Positions 8,977 to 17,696 of a stretch of 64,000 nt of DNA are shown one piece after another. The translations under genes were made by a program, and so were the position numbers. Origin of the DNA: Segatella baroniae B14 (GTDB taxonomy: Bacteria > Bacteroidota > Bacteroidia > Bacteroidales > Bacteroidaceae). How positions within the stretch are numbered: position 1 is the stretch's first letter; each line of letters begins with the position of its first letter. The notes beneath the pieces are model-generated. The model searched no databases and was not told the origin of the DNA. It saw only the letters and a program-made list of their open reading frames with translations. Location of the stretch: assembly GCF_022024235.1 (NCBI RefSeq), contig NZ_CP091799.1:1218001-1282000 (forward strand), given 5' to 3'.

Positions 8977-9831
8977 TTAGGTTGTAAGTTGTACAAGTTG
9001 CCATTTACCTTTTATGCGACGAAAAGTCAATTCCGTCTCCATACCATTAGCAATACCTCTAATCACAAATATTTTTTGCGTACTTTCGGCATACTTCTGA
9101 CCATAAACTATATTATATATCATTCCAGCAGGCAACTTAGGTGCAAAAGCTGGCCATGTTTCGGCATCAATATCTCCAGTCATTGTACTAAAATCATCAT
9201 CAGGATCTGGGCCTGTAAATTTTATAGTAGATGCTAAATGACGAGACTGGAAAGCTGTATCCACTGCAAAATGCTGATAGAACTTGAGGAAACTAGCATT
9301 ATTATTTTCGAACATAGGTTTCAGATTAATACTAGTCATCATCCATCGGCCATTAATTCGATTAAACAAATATTGCTTAACAGTTTTAATTTTAAAAAAT
9401 ACCTTTTCTATGATTACATGATCAATAGTAGTATCTTTCACCAAATTCATTTGTTTGCGATTATCAAAAATCAGCGTATAATACCCTTGACGCATAAAGA
9501 AATGCTCCATTTTCCACTCGGTTTTAGCAATCGACTTTTCGACTTTTCCATTTCTATATACCGGCAGAGGAAAATGAATACGTTCATGCTGCAACTTTTT
9601 ATTTGCAGAAAAATTGAAGATAAAGTCATCAAAAAGTTCGTCCGCTGCTTTAGGCATAGGAGTTTCTGCTATCAAATTCTCTGCAGAATCCGTTTTTACC
9701 GTATCTGCAGCAACGATAGAGTCAATGCTTGTCGAATCTATAGAAGATGGTTTCTTCTCAGAACATCCTGTCGCAGTAAAGCATATGCACAGCACAATTA
9801 ATGACATGCTTGTTAAAAAAGCTTTCTTCAT
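8977..9831 (-). CDS. DUF4348-type lipoprotein
   Basis: A 284-residue lipoprotein. The signal peptide ends at a lipobox near TATGC (about residue 23), then a Ser/Asp/Thr linker to about 55 and a globular domain (about 60-284) rich in beta-like segments such as DELFDDFIFNF and QRIHFPLPVY-like strands. It resembles Bacteroidetes proteins of the DUF4348 group, a family of unknown function; that assignment is from memory. It heads a minus-strand transcript with murB 31 bp downstream. Confidence 0.7.
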   Translation of the reverse strand: MKKAFLTSMSLIVLCICFTATGCSEKKPSSIDSTSIDSIVAADTVKTDSAENLIAETPMPKAADELFDDFIFNFSANKKLQHERIHFPLPVYRNGKVEKSIAKTEWKMEHFFMRQGYYTLIFDNRKQMNLVKDTTIDHVIIEKVFFKIKTVKQYLFNRINGRWMMTSINLKPMFENNNASFLKFYQHFAVDTAFQSRHLASTIKFTGPDPDDDFSTMTGDIDAETWPAFAPKLPAGMIYNIVYGQKYAESTQKIFVIRGIANGMETELTFRRIKGKWQLVQLTT

Positions 9832-9878
9832 ATATCTAAAATGTAACTGACTTTTGTGTCATTCCCTCAAATCACCGG

Positions 9879-9886
9879 CAAAAATA
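9879..9886 (-). promoter_or_regulatory. -7 element of the lipoprotein-murB transcript
   Basis: Minus-strand TATTTTTG matches TAnnTTTG, 48 bp upstream of the ATG at 9831. No clear -33 element. Confidence 0.45.
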
Positions 9887-9929
9887 CAAATAATTTTTTA
9901 TTCACTATCATTATGTCTAAAATAATTTG

Positions 9930-9937
9930 TATATTTG
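9930..9937 (+). promoter_or_regulatory. -7 element of pheS
   Basis: TATATTTG matches TAnnTTTG, 42 bp upstream of the chosen pheS ATG at 9979. It lies inside the longer open frame (from 9856), so the longer start would precede transcription. Confidence 0.55.
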
Positions 9938-9978
9938 CAATCGATTTTCGAAAAAGAATAAAAACGTTTTTACAATAT

Positions 9979-11019
9979 ATGTTGCTAGAAAAGATTGAAG
10001 CACTTCTCCAAGAAGTGAACAACTTACATGCGCAGAACGCTGAAGAAATTGAGCAACTGCGACTAAAGTATCTCAGTAAGAAAGGTGAAATCAACGCTCT
10101 TATGGCAGACTTCCGCAATGTGGCAGCTGACCAAAAGAAAGCAGTTGGTATCAAAATTAATGAACTGAAGCAAACAGCTCTCAATAAAATTAATGAATTG
10201 AGAGAAGCTCAAGCTGAAGCTGACGTAACAAGCGAAGATATAGACCTGACACGTACAGCCTATCCTATTAGCCTTGGTTCTCGTCATCCTTTGACTTTGG
10301 TAAAGAATCAAATTATTGAAATTTTCAGCCGTATGGGGTTTGTGCTAGCCGATGGTCCTGAAATTGATGATGACTTGCACGTATTTACCAAACTTAATTT
10401 TGCTGCAGACCATCCTGCACGCGACATGCAGGACACCTTTTTCATCGAGCAGAGCAATCCTAACGATGTAACCAAGAATGTATTGCTTCGTAGTCACACA
10501 TCTGGTGATCAGAGTCATTTCATGGAGACACATAAACCTCCATTCCGCATTTTATGCCCAGGTCGCGTATATCGTAACGAAGCCATTTCTGCTCGCGCTC
10601 ACTGCTTCTTCCATCAAGTAGAAGGTCTATACGTTGACAAAAATGTTAGTTTTGAAGACTTAAAGCAAGTTTTACTTACATTTGCACGTGAAATGTTTGG
10701 TCCTGAAACAAAAATACGTCTTCGTCCAAGTTATTTCCCATTTACAGAGCCTAGTGCAGAAATGGATATCAGTTGTGACATCTGTGGAGGCAAAGGATGT
10801 TCTTTCTGTAAACATACAGGTTGGGTAGAAATTCTTGGTTGTGGTATGGTAGACCCTAATGTACTCGAGGCTGCAGGCATTGACTCTAAGGTTTATACCG
10901 GTTACGCATTCGGTATGGGAGTTGAGCGTATCACAAACTTAAAGTATAAAGTTAGCGACCTTCGTCTCTTCTCGGAGAACGACACGGAGTTCTTGAATGA
11001 ATTTGAATCTGCTAACTAA
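9979..11019 (+). CDS. pheS: Phenylalanine--tRNA ligase alpha subunit
   Basis: Catalytic alpha subunit of the PheST heterotetramer that charges tRNA-Phe. The 346 residues begin with the coiled-coil arm (about 1-85, MLLEKIEALLQEVNN), then the class II core with motif 2 CPGRVYRNEAISARAH. The Cys-rich CDICGGKGCSFC and WVEILGCGMV segments characteristic of PheS follow. The ATG at 9979 is preferred over upstream in-frame starts because a promoter box lies at 9930. pheT is not adjacent; a terminator follows directly. Confidence 0.97.
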   Translation: MLLEKIEALLQEVNNLHAQNAEEIEQLRLKYLSKKGEINALMADFRNVAADQKKAVGIKINELKQTALNKINELREAQAEADVTSEDIDLTRTAYPISLGSRHPLTLVKNQIIEIFSRMGFVLADGPEIDDDLHVFTKLNFAADHPARDMQDTFFIEQSNPNDVTKNVLLRSHTSGDQSHFMETHKPPFRILCPGRVYRNEAISARAHCFFHQVEGLYVDKNVSFEDLKQVLLTFAREMFGPETKIRLRPSYFPFTEPSAEMDISCDICGGKGCSFCKHTGWVEILGCGMVDPNVLEAAGIDSKVYTGYAFGMGVERITNLKYKVSDLRLFSENDTEFLNEFESAN

Positions 11020-11043
11020 TCAGTAAATAACAATTGATTTTTA

Positions 11044-11096
11044 AAAATACAAAGAGGCTACACTTTTACAATGTAGCCTCTTTGTATTTTTCGTTT
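11044..11096. terminator. Bidirectional terminator between pheS and the adenosyltransferase gene
   Basis: A 19-bp perfect stem (11044-11062 with 11072-11090) followed by T-rich sequence on the plus strand and with an A-rich left arm that gives T on the minus strand. It serves both convergent genes. Confidence 0.9.
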
Positions 11097-11112
11097 TTAC
11101 TATTATATCCTA

Positions 11113-11610
11113 TTATAATAGAGATAGAGCATAAAAATAATCAGAAAGACGATTCATAAATTGCATAATTTCAGGCATTACTGGATATAAACGATTAACC
11201 GTCCAAAGTCGACGTTCCCCCGTTCGAGTTTTGGCACGAGCTAGATGTACAAAAGCAGACAAACGATTCTGCCCAGGAAGCACGAATCCAAAGTTTTTTT
11301 CTCCAGCAATAAGGTCAATTTCTTTTTCCATACCTGAATTCACTTCTATTAGCATATCCACATCTTTTTTCTGCCTCATTCGCTCATCTGATGCCACACA
11401 ACTCATCACATACATCAAACACTGCTGAATACGATCTAGCTTTTTCACATGAATATAATCATCTTGCATCAAACTTTTCACAATACCTATTATAGCATTC
11501 AGTTCATCCAATTCTCCATTTGCCTCTATACGTACATCATCCTTATCCACTCGTAAGCCTTGAGTTAAAGATGTTTGCCCCTGATCACCTGTTTTTGTAT
11601 ATATTTTCAT
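11113..11610 (-). CDS. Cob(I)alamin adenosyltransferase, PduO type
   Basis: Transfers the adenosyl group of ATP to cob(I)alamin, making coenzyme B12. The 165 residues show the ATP-binding N-terminus KIYTKTGDQGQTSL, the ARAKTRTGERR segment and the C-terminal NRLSDYFYALS typical of PduO-type enzymes. The start at 11610 is chosen because MKIYTKTGD is the usual N-terminus; the frame continues up to 11631. The cobUTS genes for nucleotide-loop assembly lie 23 kb away at 34.5 kb. Confidence 0.9.
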   Translation of the reverse strand: MKIYTKTGDQGQTSLTQGLRVDKDDVRIEANGELDELNAIIGIVKSLMQDDYIHVKKLDRIQQCLMYVMSCVASDERMRQKKDVDMLIEVNSGMEKEIDLIAGEKNFGFVLPGQNRLSAFVHLARAKTRTGERRLWTVNRLYPVMPEIMQFMNRLSDYFYALSLL

Positions 11611-11628
11611 AAAACCTAGTTTTAGGAG

Positions 11629-11636
11629 CAAAGATA
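11629..11636 (-). promoter_or_regulatory. -7 element of the adenosyltransferase gene
   Basis: Minus-strand TATCTTTG matches TAnnTTTG, 19 bp upstream of the ATG at 11610. No -33 element seen. Confidence 0.5.
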
Positions 11637-11790
11637 ATAAAATCAGAAATAAATACGATAGATATTTCTAATTTTATTTTTTTAATATTTAAGACGTCAA
11701 ATTATTTATAAAATCATTGTATCTTAGCCGGAGTTTTGACAAAATAGACACAATACAATGCAATAAATTACCATTTAAAACATAAAGCTT

Positions 11791-13251
11791 ATGGCAAACC
11801 CTATTAAAAAAGTATTGACCGGAGATTTTAACAAGCGAAAAGGAATTATGTTTCTTGTTACGGCCTTATTAACCGTTATCGTATGGAATCTTCCTATTGA
11901 CAGTTTCGGCATTGAAGGCTTGACAATAGTTCAACAGCGCGTTATCGCTATTTTCACCATGGCTGTACTTCTATGGCTTACAGAAGCAATTCCAGCATGG
12001 GCTACTTCTGTTACGATTATCTTTGTATTACTATTTTGTGTATCCGACTCTGCATTCAATTTTCTGCAAGGAAGCGAAGGAGAAACAGGAAAATTACTTG
12101 ATTATCAAGGTATCATGGCATGCTTTGCAGATCCTACTATTATTCTTTTCTTGGGTGGTTTTATCTTAGCTATCGCAGCCACTAAATCTGGACTCGACGT
12201 TCTCCTAGCCAAAAATTTAATCAAGCCATTCGGAAAGAAAAGTGAAAATGTACTTTTAGGATTTATCCTTATTACTGGCATTTTTTCTATGTTTATCAGT
12301 AATACCGCAACAGCAGCAATGATGCTTACTTTTCTCACCCCTGTTTTTCGCTCGTTACCAGCCAATGGCAAAGGACGCATAGCTCTGACTATGGCAATTC
12401 CTATCGGTGCAAATCTTGGTGGTATGGGAACCCCCATCGGAACACCACCTAATGCATTTGCCTATAAAACGTTGGAAAGTCTTGGCATGACAATAGGTTT
12501 CGGCCAATGGATGATGATCATGGTACCTATGGTGCTTATCATGCTGATAATTGCTTGGTTTATCGTTAAAAAACTATTTCCATTCTCACAGAAAAACATA
12601 GAACTCAATATAGAAGGAAACATTCAGTGGAACTGGCGAACTTATGTAGTTGCGTTCACATTTGGACTTACCATATTTCTGTGGATTGCAGGAAAATCTC
12701 TCTTCGGCATCAATGCTAACACCGTCGCGATGTTACCCATCGCCATATTTGCTTTCACTGGAGTAATTAATTCTGAAGATTTGAGAGATATCGATTGGGG
12801 AGTAATTTGGATGGTAGCCGGTGGATTTGCTTTGGGATTAGCAATGAACGGTACTGGACTGGCGGAAAATGCAGTCAAGAGTATTCCATTTGCAAACCTC
12901 AACCCGCTGCTTATCCTCATAGTCAGTGGTTTGGTATGCTACACCCTTAGCAATTTTATTTCAAATACTGCAACCGCTGCTTTACTCATCCCTATCCTTA
13001 CTGTTGTATGTCAAGGTATGGGTAACAGTCTAAATCCTATCGGTGGAACTGCTACTGTACTTATCGGCATAGCTATAGCAGCTTCTACAGCGATGTGTCT
13101 TCCTATTAGTACACCACCTAATGCTATTGCTTACAGTACTGGTTTAATTAAGCAGAATGATATGCTTAAAGCTGGTCTTATAACAGGTATAGTTTGTCTT
13201 GTTATAGGATATATTACTCTCATCTCGTTCTGTAAATTAGGAATTCTATAA
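11791..13251 (+). CDS. SLC13/DASS family sodium-coupled anion transporter
   Basis: Inner-membrane symporter of the divalent anion/Na+ family, likely importing dicarboxylates such as succinate or citrate-cycle acids. The 486 residues contain about 11-12 hydrophobic segments. Both copies of the family's Ser-Asn-Thr substrate motif are visible (SNTATAAMM near 171 and SNTATAALL near 392), as are the paired GTPIGTPPNAFAYK and ISTPPNAIAYSTG loops. The exact substrate cannot be told from sequence. It stands alone on the plus strand. Confidence 0.92.
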   Translation: MANPIKKVLTGDFNKRKGIMFLVTALLTVIVWNLPIDSFGIEGLTIVQQRVIAIFTMAVLLWLTEAIPAWATSVTIIFVLLFCVSDSAFNFLQGSEGETGKLLDYQGIMACFADPTIILFLGGFILAIAATKSGLDVLLAKNLIKPFGKKSENVLLGFILITGIFSMFISNTATAAMMLTFLTPVFRSLPANGKGRIALTMAIPIGANLGGMGTPIGTPPNAFAYKTLESLGMTIGFGQWMMIMVPMVLIMLIIAWFIVKKLFPFSQKNIELNIEGNIQWNWRTYVVAFTFGLTIFLWIAGKSLFGINANTVAMLPIAIFAFTGVINSEDLRDIDWGVIWMVAGGFALGLAMNGTGLAENAVKSIPFANLNPLLILIVSGLVCYTLSNFISNTATAALLIPILTVVCQGMGNSLNPIGGTATVLIGIAIAASTAMCLPISTPPNAIAYSTGLIKQNDMLKAGLITGIVCLVIGYITLISFCKLGIL

Positions 13252-13296
13252 GATAAATAAACATATCGTGAATACATAAAAGGTAAAATCTCAATA

Positions 13297-13339
13297 AGGG
13301 GTGACATATTTCATTTCATCATGATAATATGCCACCCCT
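13297..13339 (+). terminator. Hairpin downstream of the SLC13 gene
   Basis: A 14-bp stem with one mismatch (13297-13310 with 13326-13339), 46 bp after the stop codon. It lacks a following T run, so termination is plausible but unproven. Confidence 0.5.
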
Positions 13340-13553
13340 CAATCGTTATTTAGCGAACCTCAGTACTTTACAAACTAAAACCATAACAAATATAATACAT
13401 ATTTGAATTTAATTGACACAAGCCGTCTTATAATTTGCGTATTTGGAATTTCGAAGTAAGACCACCTCAAATACGCGAATTTTGAAGCATTTTTGTATCT
13501 GCCTGAATATCAGCGCGTTACAAATTTTACACTTCGGTGGTTTAATAAATGGG

Positions 13554-13664
13554 CGCCAAAACCCCAGCTCCTAGGGGTCGAAAGCTTAGGGTTGATGCGA
13601 TAAGGTCATAGAGTTTAGCGAACAAAGTCTTAGGTTTCGACCCCTAGGACCTGTGGTTTTGGCG
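13554..13664. repeat. Large GC-rich imperfect inverted repeat
   Basis: The arms begin CGCCAAAACC and end GGTTTTGGCG and match over about 30 bp with two mismatches. Both include the self-complementary CCTAGG and the segment GGGGTCGAAA. About 50 bp of unrelated sequence separates the arms. No transposase and no obvious target-site duplication. It could be a MITE-like remnant, a dispersed intergenic repeat or a structured RNA. Confidence 0.7.
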
Positions 13665-13907
13665 GGAGAGAAAATCGAGGGGAAGAAAAAAGTCCAAACA
13701 GGCTGATCAAAAGCTAAAGATTTTGAGCTAGATGACGATTTTTGAAAGCGCTGTTTTTTGATAAATTATTTGACATACAACTCTGTACGGACTGTAGAAA
13801 TCAGCAACAGTTCGCCAATTATCGTAGTGACAGAATACAGTGCACACAAAAAGCCTTTATCTAAGTAAGTAGTTCTATTAAGGAAAAAATATCAAAACTC
13901 TACTATG

Positions 13908-13936
13908 AAAAAAGGCCACTACTAAAAGTGACCTTT
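13908..13936 (-). terminator. Intrinsic terminator of coaW
   Basis: Minus-strand AGGTCACT (13934-13927) / AGTGGCCT (13920-13913) stem with a G-U pair, then six T. It lies 18 bp after the coaW stop. Confidence 0.85.
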
Positions 13937-13954
13937 ATACTTTTTATCAAATCA

Positions 13955-14800
13955 TCAAATATTTTGATACTGCTTTTTTTGGGTATAACTCAGAGCTGCC
14001 CCTATTGCCGTACAAAACTCAGAATATTTAGGTATTCGGAAATGTACGTGATACATTTTTTCCATCGCTGGATAAACATCTCTGCACTGAGGTAGCAAAG
14101 TCATATTGCCTATCAATACGAAATCTTTAATACCACTGCCCAAAGAAGACAAAATAGTAGCTGAACCGATAGCCTGAAGCACCATATGAATTAACCCCTT
14201 GGCAATATCTTCTCTACTGGCATTTGCTTTAGCTGCACTAAAAAGAGAAGCCGTGGCATCCATCGGTAATCCAGGAAGTGGACTGGCACTGATATCCTTA
14301 ATCAGCAAATTTATTTTAGAAATATCGCCTTCGTTAGCCAGGTTTATCAGCGTTTTTATATCATCAGTTTTCAGCATAATACGACTCAAGCCCGCCAAAG
14401 TACCACCTCCAATACCAATACCACCAACATGCTTAATCTCGTCACCGTCACACTTTACGATAGAAGTACCAGTTCCCATGCTAACTACAATCATCCGATC
14501 AAGTTTAGCTTCATAACGAGCACCAAGACCATCAGAAACAAACTCTTCGGCTTTTCCGGTAGGTAAACCATATATTGGTTCATTAATATAAGCAGCTCCA
14601 ACACCTGTCAACATCACCTTTTCTACCTGGGAAAGCGTAATCTGATTATCATGAAGATATTTACCAAAAGCACCATATAGAGAAGTGATAGGATCAGTTG
14701 CCTTAATTCGAATAGGAGCAATAATATTTCCTTTATGGTCTACTCCTACTATTTTAGTAGTACTAATGCCTACGTCGATACCAATTACTATCTTTTCCAT
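13955..14800 (-). CDS. coaW: Type II pantothenate kinase
   Basis: Phosphorylates pantothenate, the first step of coenzyme A synthesis. The 281-residue protein has the actin/hexokinase-like fold signature of the Fumble/CoaW group: phosphate-1 motif IGIDVGISTTK near the N-terminus, SMGTGTS in the middle and GGIGIGGGTLAGLS. It is close in length to the Staphylococcus enzyme. The glycine motifs favour pantothenate kinase over generic BadF/BcrA ATPases. The ATG at 14800 is used; the frame extends to 14848 across the promoter box at 14819. Confidence 0.88.
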   Translation of the reverse strand: MEKIVIGIDVGISTTKIVGVDHKGNIIAPIRIKATDPITSLYGAFGKYLHDNQITLSQVEKVMLTGVGAAYINEPIYGLPTGKAEEFVSDGLGARYEAKLDRMIVVSMGTGTSIVKCDGDEIKHVGGIGIGGGTLAGLSRIMLKTDDIKTLINLANEGDISKINLLIKDISASPLPGLPMDATASLFSAAKANASREDIAKGLIHMVLQAIGSATILSSLGSGIKDFVLIGNMTLLPQCRDVYPAMEKMYHVHFRIPKYSEFCTAIGAALSYTQKKQYQNI

Positions 14801-14818
14801 TTTTTTTATTTGATGTTG

Positions 14819-14826
14819 CAAAGGTA
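14819..14826 (-). promoter_or_regulatory. -7 element of coaW
   Basis: Minus-strand TACCTTTG matches TAnnTTTG, 18 bp upstream of the ATG at 14800. Its place supports that ATG over the longer frame. Confidence 0.55.
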
Positions 14827-14899
14827 TAAAAAGAAAATGGAACGACATTGATATAGGTCAAAAAACATACTGTTTACGCACACAAAAAGCAGAAAAAAC

Positions 14900-14930
14900 T
14901 TGCTCATTATCATTTATATGTATACATTTG
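14900..14930 (+). promoter_or_regulatory. Promoter of the small exported protein gene
   Basis: TTG (14900-14902), 20-bp spacer, TACATTTG (14923-14930). Gene start is 80 bp downstream, so the mRNA has a leader of about 70 nt. Confidence 0.6.
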
Positions 14931-15010
14931 CATCGTATTTAAGAGATATTAGGATAAATAATTAGACGATAAGAATTCAAATTCCTATTGAAGAAAGGAA
15001 AGGTAAAAAG

Positions 15011-15373
15011 ATGAAAAAGGTTATTTTAACACTAATTACAATTCTAACTGTTACTGCAACATTTGCAGGTAACGAAGAAGCAAGTGTCATGAATGAGACC
15101 AAAACCTTTATGGTTAATTTCAATACACGTAAGATTGGTGAAGCTTTGGATTTATCTACCGACCAATTGGAATGTATCAATGACATTGCCAAAACTTTCG
15201 ATGCAGAAATGATGAATGCTGCAGTTGCTCCTAATGAAGAAAAAAAGGAATTGGTAGCTCAAGCTATTCACAACAATCTCACAAACATGAGTTATATCCT
15301 CACACCCGACCAATATAAACAGTATGAGGTTATTCTCAATACAACATTGAAAAATCGTGGATTAAAGAAGTGA
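15011..15373 (+). CDS. Small exported protein of unknown function
   Basis: A 120-residue protein with a signal peptide (1-19, ending TATFAG) and an otherwise helical, charged mature part. It has two repeats of a pattern like LSTDQLECIND (about 54) and LTPDQYKQYEV (about 97), reminiscent of the LTxxQ motif of periplasmic Spy/CpxP-like proteins. The relationship is a guess. It stands alone, with its own promoter and terminator. Confidence 0.7.
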   Translation: MKKVILTLITILTVTATFAGNEEASVMNETKTFMVNFNTRKIGEALDLSTDQLECINDIAKTFDAEMMNAAVAPNEEKKELVAQAIHNNLTNMSYILTPDQYKQYEVILNTTLKNRGLKK

Positions 15374-15410
15374 TTCTTTTAATTCACTCTAGAGAGAGAA
15401 ATAATAGAAA

Positions 15411-15449
15411 GACGGGGATTCCTAAAATTAGGGATTCCCGTTTTTTTTA
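15411..15449 (+). terminator. Intrinsic terminator
   Basis: Stem ACGGGGATTCCTAA / TTAGGGATTCCCGT (15412-15441, wobble pairs only as exceptions) followed by nine T. It ends the transcript of the small exported protein. Confidence 0.9.
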
Positions 15450-15451
15450 TT

Positions 15452-15459
15452 TATCTTTG
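15452..15459 (+). promoter_or_regulatory. -7 element of the DNA ligase gene
   Basis: TATCTTTG, 21 bp upstream of the ATG at 15481 and immediately behind the preceding terminator. Confidence 0.5.
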
Positions 15460-15480
15460 CATTGAAAAATAAAACCGAAT

Positions 15481-17598
15481 ATGGCTGAAGACAAAATATT
15501 AGAAATGAGAAAGGCTGTGGATCTATTGAATAGAGCTGCAGACGCTTATTATAACGGTCAGGCAGAAATAATGACCGACTACGAATGGGATGCTCTTTTT
15601 GACAGACTCAAAGTTTTAGAACAGGAAACAGGAGTTATACTTGAAGAGTCCCCTATTCATCATGTATCCGCCGACAGCATAACAGGCCAAAAGGAGGAGC
15701 ATGAATTTGCCGCTTTATCATTAGCCAAAACAAAAAAAACAGAAGATCTTACAAAATGGGCAGATGGAAAGCCCATCTGGATTTCATGGAAACTTGATGG
15801 ACTAACACTGGTCGCTACTTACGACAAAGGGAAACTTACAAAAGTAGTTACACGAGGAGATGGTCATTTCGGTACGAATATTACCCACTTGGCACCAGCT
15901 ATCCAAGGTATTCCCCAAAAGATTAAAAATAAAGGCCATATTGTAGTCAGAGGCGAGTGCGTTATTTCATATGCCGACTTTAATCAATTTCTTATTGAAA
16001 GTGGCGAAGACTATGCCAATCCTAGAAATCTAGCATCAGGATCGCTCACACTGAAAGATATTGATGAAGTAAAATCACGTCACCTTCAGTGGATACCTTT
16101 CACTTTGGTCTATACTGATGAGAATATCAATAGTTGGGGAAAACGTATGGCATTCCTTGAGGATAATGGTATGAAAACCGTAAAACACGAATGTATACTT
16201 ACTCCAAACCAAGACAACATTCAAAAGGTTATTGATCGATGGACTGAAGAAGTTACCAAGAATAAGAATCCTTTCCCTGTAGATGGATTGGTTATCGCCT
16301 ACGAAGATTACGAATATTCTCAAACAGGAAGCATCACTGGCCATCATGCAACACGAGCAGGATATGCCTTCAAATGGAAGGATGAAAGCGCAACTTCTAA
16401 GCTCGACCACATCGAATGGAGTTGCGCAGCAAGCACAATATCCCCTGTAGCAGTATTTGAACCTGTAGAGTTGGAAGGGACAACTGTACAACGAGCTAGC
16501 CTTTGTAATATCAGCGAATGTGAGCGCTTAGGCATTGGTGACAAAGATAGTGTACTATCTGTTATCAAAGCTAATAAGATTATTCCTAAGGTTATTCAAG
16601 TACAACAGAAAGTAGGTGAACTACATATTCCTGAAACTTGTCCTGTCTGTCATTCACAGACACAAATTGTCACAAGTATCGCCAGCGGAACACGGACTCT
16701 GCACTGTTCCAATCCCAAATGTCCAGCGAAACAGTTGAAAAAATTCGCACGTTTTGTTTCGAAAGATGGTCTCGACATTGATGGTATCAGTGAACAAACT
16801 CTTTCTCGATTCATAAACATGGGATGGATAAAGGAATATGCTGATATCTTCAGACTTTCAGCTCACCTCAATCAGATAGCAACTCTAGAAGGCTTTGGTA
16901 AAAAAAGTGCCAATAACATTCACAAAGCTATTGAGAAGAGTCGAAATGCTGAAGCACACAAGTTACTTTATGCGCTCTGCATTCCTTTAGTCGGCAAAGA
17001 TGTATGTAATCGCCTGCTCAAAAGCTATCCACTTGAAAAACTGGCAGCTATAGCTAGCGGTAATCCGAACATTAACAAGCCTATTGTTACAGAAAAGGAG
17101 GATAACTACGAACTCGACCTCTTTGCACAGAATGAGCAAGAAAATCTTCTATCGAATACTACAGAAGGTACTACAGATGCAAATACGTTTACTCCACTCA
17201 GCATCGATACACGTATTGCTATTTTTGCAGGAATAGACGGTTTAGGACCAGAGAAAAGTGCATCTGTGGTGAAATGGTTTAGTGATGAAGAAAATCAGAA
17301 TGAATACCGCAATTTATTAGGGCTACTCCACTTATCACAAGACGATAATAACCCGTTGGGACAGAAATGCGAAGGACTTACCTTCGTAATAACCGGTGAT
17401 GTACATCACTATAAGAACCGTAACGAACTCAAAGCGTATATTGAGAGCCAAGGAGGAAAAGTTACAGGAAGCGTAAGCAAAAGCACTTCCTATCTTATCA
17501 ATAATGATGTAACATCGACTAGTGGTAAAAACCAAAAAGCCCATCAACTGAACATCCCGATTATCTCAGAAGACCAGTTTATTGAGCAATTCGGATAA
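15481..17598 (+). CDS. Divergent NAD+-dependent DNA ligase
   Basis: Seals nicks in DNA using NAD+. The 705 residues show domain Ia (about 1-65, YYNGQ...DYEWDALF), the adenylation motif KLDG (Lys104), TRGDG, the OB fold and a four-Cys zinc site (CPVC...CSNPKC). HhH repeats and a C-terminal BRCT domain (about 630-705) follow. It departs from standard LigA in the segment before KLDG (short, lacking HxxPMLSL) and has an insert of about 40 residues in the HhH region. It may therefore be a second ligase rather than the replicative one. I withhold the symbol for that reason. Confidence 0.88.
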   Translation: MAEDKILEMRKAVDLLNRAADAYYNGQAEIMTDYEWDALFDRLKVLEQETGVILEESPIHHVSADSITGQKEEHEFAALSLAKTKKTEDLTKWADGKPIWISWKLDGLTLVATYDKGKLTKVVTRGDGHFGTNITHLAPAIQGIPQKIKNKGHIVVRGECVISYADFNQFLIESGEDYANPRNLASGSLTLKDIDEVKSRHLQWIPFTLVYTDENINSWGKRMAFLEDNGMKTVKHECILTPNQDNIQKVIDRWTEEVTKNKNPFPVDGLVIAYEDYEYSQTGSITGHHATRAGYAFKWKDESATSKLDHIEWSCAASTISPVAVFEPVELEGTTVQRASLCNISECERLGIGDKDSVLSVIKANKIIPKVIQVQQKVGELHIPETCPVCHSQTQIVTSIASGTRTLHCSNPKCPAKQLKKFARFVSKDGLDIDGISEQTLSRFINMGWIKEYADIFRLSAHLNQIATLEGFGKKSANNIHKAIEKSRNAEAHKLLYALCIPLVGKDVCNRLLKSYPLEKLAAIASGNPNINKPIVTEKEDNYELDLFAQNEQENLLSNTTEGTTDANTFTPLSIDTRIAIFAGIDGLGPEKSASVVKWFSDEENQNEYRNLLGLLHLSQDDNNPLGQKCEGLTFVITGDVHHYKNRNELKAYIESQGGKVTGSVSKSTSYLINNDVTSTSGKNQKAHQLNIPIISEDQFIEQFG

Positions 17599-17638
17599 GG
17601 TTATGCTATATTTAGATCATATTTCATAATAAAATTTG

Positions 17639-17646
17639 TATCTTTG
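17639..17646 (+). promoter_or_regulatory. -7 element of trmD
   Basis: TATCTTTG, 50 bp upstream of the trmD ATG. No -33 element found. Confidence 0.5.
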
Positions 17647-17696
17647 CACAAAATTAGTTTTGTTAAAAGAACAAATCAGAATAGGTATACAAAAAC

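Larger units (their letters stand above)
13252..13954. other. Gene-free 700-bp region with structured element
   Basis: No credible coding frame on either strand. Contents: hairpin 13297-13339; an ACCACC/GGTGGT inverted pair (about 13462 and 13536) enclosing ACGCG/CGCGT; the large inverted repeat 13554-13664; and a terminator for coaW at 13908-13936. Base composition around 13540-13680 is clearly richer in G+C than the neighbouring genes. Confidence 0.6.

Noticed and set aside
9856..9978. N-terminal extension of PheS from an upstream in-frame start
   Set aside because: The extension covers the TATATTTG promoter box at 9930 and does not resemble the PheS N-terminus, which starts MLLEKIEALLQ at 9979.
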